From Streptomyces collinus Tu 365 (GTDB taxonomy: Bacteria; Actinomycetota; Actinomycetes; Streptomycetales; Streptomycetaceae): a stretch of DNA of 64,000 nucleotides. This document shows positions 17,414-25,233 of the stretch, piece after piece (the first letter of the stretch is position 1; each line of letters starts with the position of its first letter). The DNA is taken from NCBI RefSeq assembly GCF_000444875.1, contig NC_021985.1, positions 744,001 to 808,000 on the forward strand, given 5' to 3'. The notes under the pieces were generated by a model. It did no database searches. It was not told the origin of the DNA and saw nothing but the letters and a program-made list of their open reading frames with translations. The translations under genes and the position numbers were made by a program.

Positions 17414-17635
17414 GCGGACCGGGAGCGGGAGCGGCGACGCCCCGGCGCTCCCCCACGGACACCACCCGCACCGAACGTGCCGCAAGGGGAAGGCCGTCCG
17501 GTGCGGGTGGGCTGTGTCCGGGTGACGGCGGCCTCTGCGCGCCTGTCCGGGCACCTGGCGACAGCGCGTGGCCGGGCGCCCCTCTGCGCCCCCCGCCGGC
17601 TGCCCCGTGCGTACCCCGCCCGGCTCCTGTGCGCC

Positions 17636-18649
17636 TCACCCCCCGGTGCTCTCCCGCACGATCACGTGGTGCCCCGCGACGTGGTCCTGGCACGGTACGG
17701 ACTCCGTGTCGTCGATGCGGTCCAGGAGCAGGGTCACGGCGGTGCGGGCGATCTCCCGCTTGTCGGGGGCGACCGTGGTGAGGGTCGGGACGCTGAAGCG
17801 GGAGGCCTCGATGTCGTCGAAGCCGACGACGTCGAGGTCCTTCGGCACCGAACGGCCCGCCTCGTGCAGGGCGCGCAACGCGCCCAGGGCCAAGTGGTCG
17901 TTGAGGCAGAGCAGGGCGTCCGGGGGCGCGGGCCGGTTCATCACCGCGGTGGCCGCCCGGGCGCCGTCCCGCCAGTGGAACGCCTCGACCGGCACCACGA
18001 GGTCCTCGTCGAAGGGCAGCCCGGCGGCGGCGAGCGCCTGGCGGTAGCCGTCGGTGCGCAGCCGGTCGGTGCCCTGGCGGCCGCGGACCGCGCCGCCGAC
18101 GACCGCGATACGGCGGCGGCCCCGGGCGATCAGGTGCTCGGTGGCCTCGCGGGCGGCGCCCACATTGTCGATGCCGACGTGGTCCGTGGTGCCGGCGGCG
18201 GGGCGCTCGCCGAGCAGGACGACGGGCAGCCGGCGGTCGCGGGTGGCGAGGTCGCGCGGCAGCAGGGCCAGCGGGCTGAGGATGACGCCGTCGCAGAACT
18301 GCGTGTCGAAGCCGTGCAGCGCGGCGAGTTCGCTCTCCCGCACTCCCCCGGTCTGGTGGATCAGGACGGTGCGGCCGCGCCGGTCCGCCTCGGCCATCAC
18401 ATGCTTGGCCAGCTCGGCGAAGTAGGCCACGTCGAGTTCCGGGACGGCCAGCGTGATCATTCCGGTGCGGCCCTGCCGGAGCTGCCGGCCCGCGATGTTG
18501 ACCCGGTACCCCAGGGCGTCGATGGCCTCCTGGACGGCGGCCCGGGTCCGTTCCGAGACGTGCTCGAAGTTGTTGATCACGTTGGACACGGTCTTGGGCG
18601 AGACGCCCGCGTACTCCGCCACGTCCTTCATGCTCGGTCTGGCCGCCAC
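17636..18649 (-). CDS. LacI family regulator of the intracellular GH2 / CUT1 locus
   Basis: A 337-residue LacI repressor with helix-turn-helix MKDVAEYAGVSPKTVSNVIN near residues 7-26, hinge NIAGRQLRQGRTGMITLAVPE and a sugar-binding domain ending DVVGFDDIEASRFSVPTLTT. The GTG start (MAARPSMKDV) is chosen because GGGAGG lies 9 nt upstream; upstream ATGs are badly spaced. It is divergent from a GH2 gene; the 14-bp palindrome at 18848 and a close copy at 20821 are the likely operators. It is related to, but clearly distinct from, the LacI protein at 11472. Confidence 0.9.
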   Translation of the reverse strand: MAARPSMKDVAEYAGVSPKTVSNVINNFEHVSERTRAAVQEAIDALGYRVNIAGRQLRQGRTGMITLAVPELDVAYFAELAKHVMAEADRRGRTVLIHQTGGVRESELAALHGFDTQFCDGVILSPLALLPRDLATRDRRLPVVLLGERPAAGTTDHVGIDNVGAAREATEHLIARGRRRIAVVGGAVRGRQGTDRLRTDGYRQALAAAGLPFDEDLVVPVEAFHWRDGARAATAVMNRPAPPDALLCLNDHLALGALRALHEAGRSVPKDLDVVGFDDIEASRFSVPTLTTVAPDKREIARTAVTLLLDRIDDTESVPCQDHVAGHHVIVRESTGG

Positions 18650-18847
18650 GCTGATCATCCTCCCGCCTGCCGTGATCATACCGATCGGCACGAACCTGCT
18701 TCGAGTGGTCACGCGCGGACTTTTCGCGCGCCCCCACACGGACCCTCGGCGATCGTCAAGCACGGACTTCCGGCCAGTGCGCGGCACCGGCCCCGCCCGC
18801 CGAACCCGTCCCGGCAGCCGAGTCGGACCGTCTTGCGTCCGCACTAT

Positions 18848-18861
18848 TTACATCGATGTAA
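18848..18861. promoter_or_regulatory. LacI-type operator TTACATCGATGTAA
   Basis: Perfect 14-bp palindrome with a central CG, the hallmark of LacI-family sites. It lies 62 bp upstream of the intracellular GH2 start and about 200 bp upstream of the divergent LacI gene. Its AT-rich arms stand out in the GC-rich background. A one-mismatch copy precedes the importer operon at 20821. Confidence 0.78.
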
Positions 18862-18923
18862 TCGTCATGATGCCATGTCCTCGCACCGTTCAGCAGCCCG
18901 GCACACCGGACGCAAGGAGCGCC

Positions 18924-20750
18924 ATGCCCGTCCCGAACCGCACGGACCCGCCCCGACCCGAGTACCCCAGGCCGCAGTTCGTCCGTGAGGCATGGCTGAA
19001 TCTCAACGGCGAATGGCAGTTCGAGATCGACCGGTCCGACACCGGCCTGGAGCGCGGTCTGCGGGACCGCGAGCTGGCCGACCGGATCGTCGTCCCGTTC
19101 TGCCCCGAGTCGGAGCTGTCGGGCGTCGGCGAGACCGACTTCCTCGAGGCGGTCTGGTACCGGCGCACGGTCACGGTCCCCGACTCCTGGACCGACGCGC
19201 GGGTGCTGCTGCACTTCGGCGCGGTCGACCACGACACCACGGTGTGGGTGGACGGCGTCGAGGTCGCCCGGCACCGGGGCGGCTTCACCCCCTTCTCCGC
19301 CGACCTCGGTGAACTGGCCGCCCCGGGCCGCGAACTGACCCTCGTGGTGCGCGCCCGCGACAGCCGCCACGGCGTCCAGGCGCGCGGCAAGCAGGCCACC
19401 TGGTACGCCAACTCGCACTGCCACTACACCCGGACGACCGGGATCTGGCAGACCGTGTGGCTGGAGCCGGTGCCCCGCCCGGTCGCCCTCGGCCGGCCGA
19501 GGATCACGCCGGACCTGGCGTCCGGCTCCTTCCACCTGGAGCTGCCGCTCACGGCCAACGCCCCGGGCCACCGGGTCCGGGCCGTTCTGAGCGACGCCGC
19601 GGGACCGGTGGTGAGCGCCGAGTCCCGCGCCGACCTCGGCCTCGCGCCCCGGCTGGTGCTGACCGTGCCCGAGGACCGGCGCCGGCCGTGGTCGCCCGCC
19701 GACCCGCACCTGTACGACCTGCTCCTCGAAGTGCTGGACGCCGGCGGCACGGTGGTGGACCACGTCCGGTCCTACGCCGGTCTGCGCTCGGTCGCCATCC
19801 ACGGCAAGCGGCTGCTGCTCAACGGCGAGCCGGTCTTCCAGCGCCTGGTCCTGGACCAGGGTTACTACCCCGACGGGCTGATGACCGCCCCCAGCGACGC
19901 CGCCCTGGTGCGTGACATCGAACTCGGCCTGGCGGCGGGCTTCAACGGCGCCCGTCTCCACCAGAAGGTGTTCGAGGAGCGCTACCTGTACCACGCCGAC
20001 CGCCTGGGCTACCTGGTGTGGGGCGAGTTCGGCGACTGGGGATGCGAGACGGGTGTGCGCGACGACAACCAGCGCCCCGACGCCTCCTACGTGGCCCAGT
20101 GGATGGAGGCCCTGGAGCGGGACCACTCCCACCCCTCGATCGTCGGCTGGTGCCCGCTGAACGAGACGTACCAGCACCTGCACGACCGGATCACCCGACT
20201 CGACGACGTCACACGGGCGATGTTCCTGGCCACCAAGCAGGCGGACCCCTCCCGTCCCGTCATCGACGCCTCCGGCTACGCGCACCGGGTGGCCGGGACG
20301 GACGTCTACGACTCGCACTGCTACGAGCAGGACCCCGCCGTCTTCGCCAAGACCATGGCGGGTCTCGCCGAGGACCGGCCGTACGTCAACACCGGTCCCG
20401 ACGGCCGCCCGTGGTCCCTGCCCTACGGCGGACAGCCCTACTTCTGCAGCGAGTTCGGCGGCGTGTGGTGGGACGCCGAGGCCGTGTCGGGCGGCGCGGG
20501 CAACGACACGGAGTCCTCCTGGGGCTACGGCGAACGCCCGCGCACCGCCGAAGAGTTCGTCGCCCGCTTCACCGGCCTGACCGCGGTGCTCCTCGACGAC
20601 CCGGACATGTTCGGCTACTGCTACACGCAGCTCACCGACGTCTTCCAGGAGCGCAACGGCGTCTACCGCTTCGACCGCGGCGAGAAGGTCGACACCGCCT
20701 TGCTGCGCGCCGCGCAGAGCCGCCCGGCGGCGTACGAGGGCACCGCGTAA
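18924..20750 (+). CDS. Intracellular glycoside hydrolase family 2 enzyme
   Basis: A 608-residue GH2 enzyme without signal peptide or PA14 domain, so it should act in the cytoplasm on imported glycosides. Domains in order: sugar-binding jelly roll (about 12-185), immunoglobulin-like domain (about 186-290) and TIM barrel (about 291-600). The acid/base is Glu414 in WCPLNETYQ and the nucleophile Glu510 in FCSEFGG. It shares several blocks (EYPRPQ, LNLNGEWQF, TGIWQTVWLEPV, DQGYYPDGLMTAPSDAAL) with the secreted GH2 at 8754, so the two probably act on related substrates. AAGGAG lies 4 nt before the ATG. An importer follows at 160 bp. Substrate unknown. Confidence 0.9.
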   Translation: MPVPNRTDPPRPEYPRPQFVREAWLNLNGEWQFEIDRSDTGLERGLRDRELADRIVVPFCPESELSGVGETDFLEAVWYRRTVTVPDSWTDARVLLHFGAVDHDTTVWVDGVEVARHRGGFTPFSADLGELAAPGRELTLVVRARDSRHGVQARGKQATWYANSHCHYTRTTGIWQTVWLEPVPRPVALGRPRITPDLASGSFHLELPLTANAPGHRVRAVLSDAAGPVVSAESRADLGLAPRLVLTVPEDRRRPWSPADPHLYDLLLEVLDAGGTVVDHVRSYAGLRSVAIHGKRLLLNGEPVFQRLVLDQGYYPDGLMTAPSDAALVRDIELGLAAGFNGARLHQKVFEERYLYHADRLGYLVWGEFGDWGCETGVRDDNQRPDASYVAQWMEALERDHSHPSIVGWCPLNETYQHLHDRITRLDDVTRAMFLATKQADPSRPVIDASGYAHRVAGTDVYDSHCYEQDPAVFAKTMAGLAEDRPYVNTGPDGRPWSLPYGGQPYFCSEFGGVWWDAEAVSGGAGNDTESSWGYGERPRTAEEFVARFTGLTAVLLDDPDMFGYCYTQLTDVFQERNGVYRFDRGEKVDTALLRAAQSRPAAYEGTA

Positions 20751-20820
20751 CGCAGGCGGCCTCCGCGCCCGGCCGCCGTGCCGGATCGCATGGGGGACGA
20801 CGACGCACCGCTCTGGCGAT

Positions 20821-20834
20821 TTACATCGATGGAA
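20821..20834. promoter_or_regulatory. LacI-type operator TTACATCGATGGAA
   Basis: Thirteen of 14 bases match the palindrome at 18848. It lies 75 bp upstream of the CUT1 binding-protein gene, so the GH2 gene and importer operon probably respond to the same LacI repressor. Confidence 0.7.
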
Positions 20835-20909
20835 GTCAGTGATCCGTGGGAGTGGGCCCTCGGGGGCGCATCCGCGCTCCCGAGGGGCCGCCCGGAGAGA
20901 AGGAGCTGT

Positions 20910-22253
20910 ATGACCGGCACACCCGTACCCGTCGGTCCGCCCGTGCCCTCGCGGCGCCGGGTGCTGACGGCCGCGCTCGCCGCGGGCGCCGCCGTCCTGG
21001 GCGCCGGCGCGCTCAGCGGCTGCGGTTCCGCCCAGGCGGCGGACTCCTCGACGGTCCGGCTGTGGGACCTGTTCAGCGGGGCCGACGGAGGACTGCTCAA
21101 CGACATGGTGCGCGCCGCGCGTCCCGACATGCCGGGGACCGGCATCGAACGCACCGTGCTGGAGTGGGGCACCCCCTACTACACCAAGCTCGCCATGGCC
21201 TCGGCCGGCGGGCGCGGCCCCGACGTGGCGGTCTCCCACATGTCCCGGCTGGCCGGCTACGCCCCCACCGGGCTGCTCGACCCGTGGGACCTGGACCTCC
21301 TCGCGGAGTACGGCGTCACCGAGGACGCCTTCGCCAAGGCCGTGTGGTCCCGGACGCAGTTCCAGGGCCACACCTACGCCGTCCCGCTGGACACCCACCC
21401 CTTCATCGTCTTCTACCACCCGGGACCGGCCCGTGCGGCGGGCCTGCTCACCCGGGACGGCGCCCTGGACACGGAGGCGTTCTCCTCGCCCGACCGGTTC
21501 CTCGCGGCGGGCCGCGAGCTGGCCCGGGCTTCGGGGAAACAGGGCATCGCCTTCGGGTACGTCACCGACACCGCCCAGGGCTGGCGGCTGTTCTACGGGC
21601 TCTACCGGCAGACCGGCGGGGCGTTCGAACTGCCGCCCGGCGGCCCCGCGGAGGTCGACGTCGACCGGATGGCCGAGGTGATCGCCTTCATGGCGAAGAT
21701 CGTCGACGGCCGCGTCAATCCCCGGCGGCTGGACTACGCCTCGGCGATCGCCGCGTTCACCAACCGGCAGACGGCGATGATCCTGTCGGGCGAGTGGGAG
21801 CTCGGCACCTTCCGCGCCGCGGACGAGAACGTGGGCGCCGCCCCCTTCCCCACGGTCTTCGGCACCCCGGCCGTCTACGCCGACTCCCACTCCTTCGTGC
21901 TGCCCCACCACCCGCACCCGGACCGCGCCCGGCGCCGCCGTACGCACCAGGCGGTGGCGGCGCTGCTGAAGGCCGGTCAGATCTGGGCGACGGCCGGGCA
22001 CATCCCGGCGTACGGCCCGGTCACCCGCACCCGGGCGTACGCGGCACTGCGGCCGCAGTCGCACTACGCGCGCGCCCAGGACCACGTCGTGCTCGACCCG
22101 GCCGTGTGGTTCGCCGGCGCCGGCTCGGACTTCCAGAACGCCATGTCCCAGGTCCTCCAGCAGGCCCTGCTCGACGGTCTCGCCCCCGACCGCGCGGCGC
22201 GCGCGATGGTGCGGCGCCTGAACACCTTCCTCTCCAAGCCCAGCCCGGCCTGA
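20910..22253 (+). CDS. CUT1 extracellular solute-binding lipoprotein
   Basis: A 447-residue family 1 solute-binding protein. The N-terminus has a twin-arginine motif SRRRVLTAAL and lipobox LSGC (Cys39), so it should be a Tat-exported lipoprotein. The body shows the maltose-type fold: RLWDLFSGADGGLLNDMV, GPDVAVSHMSRL, TYAVPLDTHPFIVFYH and SGEWELGTFRAAD. AAGGAG lies 5 nt before the ATG. It heads a three-gene operon with two permeases and no ATPase, as usual for Streptomyces importers energised by the shared MsiK. Ligand unknown; probably an oligosaccharide or glycoside cleaved by the upstream GH2. Confidence 0.92.
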   Translation: MTGTPVPVGPPVPSRRRVLTAALAAGAAVLGAGALSGCGSAQAADSSTVRLWDLFSGADGGLLNDMVRAARPDMPGTGIERTVLEWGTPYYTKLAMASAGGRGPDVAVSHMSRLAGYAPTGLLDPWDLDLLAEYGVTEDAFAKAVWSRTQFQGHTYAVPLDTHPFIVFYHPGPARAAGLLTRDGALDTEAFSSPDRFLAAGRELARASGKQGIAFGYVTDTAQGWRLFYGLYRQTGGAFELPPGGPAEVDVDRMAEVIAFMAKIVDGRVNPRRLDYASAIAAFTNRQTAMILSGEWELGTFRAADENVGAAPFPTVFGTPAVYADSHSFVLPHHPHPDRARRRRTHQAVAALLKAGQIWATAGHIPAYGPVTRTRAYAALRPQSHYARAQDHVVLDPAVWFAGAGSDFQNAMSQVLQQALLDGLAPDRAARAMVRRLNTFLSKPSPA

Positions 22254-22287
22254 CCCGGCCGCGATCCATCGCGCAGGAGGCACGACG

Positions 22288-23193
22288 ATGTCCTCTCCCC
22301 ACGCCTCGCCCCGCCCCGGGGCCCCGTCGGTGCGCCGGCTGCTGCCCCCGGGCCTGCTGTTCGCGCTGCCGTTCCTCGTCCTGTTCGCCCTCTTCATGCT
22401 GTGGCCGCTGGTCCAGGGCCTGTGGATGAGCCTCACCGACGCCTCGCTGTCGGCCCACGCCCCGTCCTTCGTCGGCCTGGACAACTTCGCCGAGGCGCTC
22501 GGGGACGCCGAGATGTGGCGCTCCCTCGGCCACACGGTCTGGTTCACCCTCCTGTCGACCGTCCCGCTCGTCGCGGTGGCCCTCGGCATGGCCCTGCTGG
22601 TGCACACCGGCCTGCCCGGCCAATGGGTGTGGCGGCTCGCGTTCTTCGCGCCCTACCTGCTGCCGGTCGGCGTGGTGAGCCTGCTGTGGATCTGGCTCTA
22701 CCAGCCGGATCTCGGCCTGCTCAACCACCTGCTGGACCTGGTGGGGATCGGCCCGGTGTCCTGGCTGAGCGACGAGTCCGTGACGATGTGGGCGATCGTG
22801 CTGACCACGCTGTGGTGGACGGTCGGCTTCAACTTCCTGCTGTTCCTGGCTGCGTTGCAGGCGGTCCCCGACCACCTGTACGAGGCCGCGGCCATCGACG
22901 GCGCGGGCGCCTGGCGCCGGCTGTGGTCGATCACCCTGCCCCAGCTGCGCCGTATCACGGCCGTCGTCACCGTGTTGCAGGTGCTGGCCTCACTCAAGGT
23001 GTTCGACCAGGTCTACCTGCTGACCAAGGGCGGCCCGAACAACTCCACGCGTCCGGTCGTCGAGTACCTGTACGACGTCGGCTTCACCGGATACCGGCTC
23101 GGCTACGCCTCGGCGATCAGCTACGTCTTCTTCGCCCTCGTCCTGCTCGCCTCCGCGGCCCAGTACGCCGCCCTCCGCCGCCGGGAGAAATGA
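22288..23193 (+). CDS. CUT1 ABC permease (MalF type)
   Basis: A 301-residue polytopic inner-membrane permease of the maltose/UgpA class with about six membrane segments and the conserved EAA loop (YEAAAIDGAGAWRRLWSITLPQL, near residue 205) that docks to the ATPase. AGGAGG precedes the ATG. The next permease starts 1 nt after its stop. Confidence 0.93.
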   Translation: MSSPHASPRPGAPSVRRLLPPGLLFALPFLVLFALFMLWPLVQGLWMSLTDASLSAHAPSFVGLDNFAEALGDAEMWRSLGHTVWFTLLSTVPLVAVALGMALLVHTGLPGQWVWRLAFFAPYLLPVGVVSLLWIWLYQPDLGLLNHLLDLVGIGPVSWLSDESVTMWAIVLTTLWWTVGFNFLLFLAALQAVPDHLYEAAAIDGAGAWRRLWSITLPQLRRITAVVTVLQVLASLKVFDQVYLLTKGGPNNSTRPVVEYLYDVGFTGYRLGYASAISYVFFALVLLASAAQYAALRRREK

Positions 23194-23194
23194 G

Positions 23195-24135
23195 ATGACC
23201 TCCACCGAACTGCCCGTCCGCCCCGCCGCTCCCGCCCGCGCGGCGCGCCCGCCGAGAGCGCCACGCTCCACACGCCCCGACACCGGGCGGCGCACCGGCC
23301 TCACGCTCGGCGAGAGCCGGCTCGCCCGGGCCCTGGCGCTCGCCGCGCTCGCCGTGCTGGCCCTGGTGTGGCTGCTGCCGATGGCGTGGGCCCTGCTCAC
23401 CGCGTTCAAGTCCGAGCAGGACGCGAGCGACCCGGGACACTGGTTCCTGCCCCGGCACGGCTTCACGCTGCACGGGTTCTCGACGGTGTGGGAGCGCGGC
23501 GACCTTCCGCTGTGGATGCTGAACAGCTTCCTCGTCTCCGCGGCGGTCACCGTCATCACGGTGCTGGTCTCCGCCATGGCCGGGTACGCCTTCTCCCGCA
23601 CGGTCTTCGCCGGGCGCCGCCGGCTGTTCGCGCTGACCGTGGCGGCCGTGCTGGTGCCGCCGCAACTGCTCGTGGTGCCGTGGTTCCGGCAGATGCTCAC
23701 GCTGCACCTGGTCGACACCTACGCGGCGGTGATCCTGCCCCAGACGGTGGCACCGGTGATGGTGTTCATCCTGAAGAAGCACTTCGACTCGCTGCCGCGC
23801 GAGCTGGAGGAGGCCGCGCGTATCGACGGGCGGGTCACTGGCGCATCTTCTGGTCCGTGCTGCTGCCGCTCTCGCGGCCGATGCTGGCGGCCGTGTCGGT
23901 CTTCGTGTTCATAGGGGCCTGGAACAACTTCCTGTGGCCGTTCGTGTCGACGTCGGACCCCGCACTGATGACCCTGCCGGTCGGCATCACCTCGGTGAAG
24001 GACGCGTACGGCGTCCAGTACGCGCAGACCATGGCGTCCGCCGTCCTCGCGGCGCTCCCCCTCGTGGTGGTCTTCCTGTTCTTCCAGCGGCAGATCGTCA
24101 AGTCGGTCGCCACGACGGGACTCGGCGGTCAGTGA
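23195..24135 (+). pseudogene. CUT1 ABC permease (MalG type), frameshifted
   Basis: The N-terminal frame encodes about 210 residues of a normal MalG-type permease up to ELEEAARIDG, then runs out of frame. The remaining family sequence, from GHWRIFWSVLLPLSRPM to the C-terminus, continues in another frame up to 24135. The break lies at about 23830, where GACGGGCGGGTCAC would read correctly as GACGGGGCGGGTCAC; one G is missing from a short G-run inside the EAA loop. Restored length would be 313 residues, normal for the family. It may be a true inactivating mutation, a sequencing error, or a slippage site. If real, the importer lacks a functional second permease. Confidence 0.85.
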
Positions 24136-24139
24136 GCCG

Positions 24140-24187
24140 CCGGCCCGGTGGCGCCGAAGACCTCCGTCTCCGGCGCCACCGGGCCGG
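24140..24187. terminator. Stem-loop terminator, 17-bp stem
   Basis: Arms 24140-24156 and 24171-24187 pair perfectly around a 14-base loop, directly after the importer operon and before the stop of the convergent GNAT gene. It can serve both directions. Confidence 0.85.
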
Positions 24188-24213
24188 ACGCCGACCGGTC
24201 AGATACCGAACGG

Positions 24214-24723
24214 TCAGATACCGAACGGCGCGGCGTACCGGACGGTTCCGGCCGGCAGCGGGTGGGCCGGGTCGAGGGCCAGGGCCATCAGGGCCTCGTC
24301 AGGGACGTCGACGGTCAGCCGGATCCCGTGGGCCGAGGCACGGGTGAAGCCGAAGCGCGGGTAGTACCCGGGGTGTCCGAGCACCACGACATGGTGCTCG
24401 CCGCGCGCCCCGGCCGCCCGGAGCGCGGCCCGGACGGCTGCGGAGCCGGCGCCGGTGCGCTGATGGCCGGGCAGTACGGCAACAGGGCCCAGGCACAGGG
24501 CCGGGACCTCGCCGATGTGGGCCCGGGTCAGCAGGGCGTGTCCGACCGGGGTGCCGTGGGCGTCGGTGGCGAGCAGGGACAGGCCGTCGAGCCAGGCCGG
24601 GTCGTCGCGCAGCGCGTCGACGAGATCGGCCTCCGCCGGGCGGCCGAAGGCGGCGCGCACGAGCTCGTGGACGGCGTGGCGGTCGGCGCCGGTCTCGGCG
24701 CGGGTGATCCAGGTGGTGTTCAT
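24214..24723 (-). CDS. GNAT family N-acetyltransferase (YhbS-like)
   Basis: A 169-residue GNAT enzyme expected to transfer acetyl from acetyl-CoA to an amine. The acetyl-CoA loop reads LGPVAVLPGHQRTGAGSA near residue 78, followed by VVVLGHPGYYPRFGFTRAS, the pattern of the COG3153 (YhbS) group. The ATG gives MNTTWITRAETGADRHAVH; an in-frame start 19 codons upstream has no homologous sequence. No clear ribosome binding site is seen before the ATG. A tiny reading frame with a strong Shine-Dalgarno lies about 95 bp upstream on the same strand. Substrate unknown. Confidence 0.85.
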   Translation of the reverse strand: MNTTWITRAETGADRHAVHELVRAAFGRPAEADLVDALRDDPAWLDGLSLLATDAHGTPVGHALLTRAHIGEVPALCLGPVAVLPGHQRTGAGSAAVRAALRAAGARGEHHVVVLGHPGYYPRFGFTRASAHGIRLTVDVPDEALMALALDPAHPLPAGTVRYAAPFGI

Positions 24724-25233
24724 CGCGGACGCGTATCCGTTTCGGATCGGTGTTCGTGTGGACGAGCCCCGCGAGCTCACGCTCTCGGCGAGGGCGGAGA
24801 AGGGGCGGAGAACGGGTCAGGCCACGGCCCGGGACGTGAGGGAGACCCAAGCGGCACGGACGGTGGCCTCGCGCGCGGTCATCAACCTCACCTCCCCTCG
24901 TTCCCGTTCTCTGCTCCGACGTTCTGACACCGACCGCGGCCAGCCTACAGCTCCCCGCGACCCCGCACATCTCCGAACGGGCCGCGAAACACCCTGGCTT
25001 GAGCGCATGTGTGGGGGATGTCTCGCCCCGCGCGCGTTCCGGCAGGCCGGCGCGGTCCGGACGGTGACCCGGCGGTCCCCGAACGGCCGTACCGAGTGGT
25101 CCGGGCCGGGGGCCGCGGCTAGCGTCGTACTAATATTCCCGGCTTGTCACGAAGCCGGAGCCGGACGACCCCAGGCAGACCTGCGGGCCCGCCGGCGCCC
25201 CGGGGACTTCCGGGAACGAGACGCGAGGACCGG
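24724..25233. other. Divergent intergenic region, 510 bp
   Basis: Lies between the leftward GNAT gene and the rightward NRPS gene. It holds the candidate 21-codon frame described separately and an unusually AT-rich patch TACTAATATTC near 25129 that could supply a -10 element (TAATAT, 25131-25136) for the NRPS, although no good -35 sits 17-18 bp upstream. I see no larger gene. Confidence 0.5.
24817..24882 (-). CDS. Candidate 21-residue peptide with strong RBS
   Basis: The frame reads MTAREATVRAAWVSLTSRAVA and then TGA. What sets it apart is a near-ideal ribosome binding site, GGGAGGTGAGGTTG, directly before the ATG. It precedes the GNAT gene by about 95 bp on the same strand, so it could be a leader peptide. 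It has no run of a single amino acid codon that would indicate a classical attenuator. Translation is a guess from the Shine-Dalgarno alone. Confidence 0.3.
   Translation of the reverse strand: MTAREATVRAAWVSLTSRAVA

Noticed and set aside
18756..22607. Minus-strand open frame of nearly 1300 codons
   Set aside because: Antisense to the intracellular GH2 and binding-protein genes; composition typical of a GC-rich shadow frame and no motifs.
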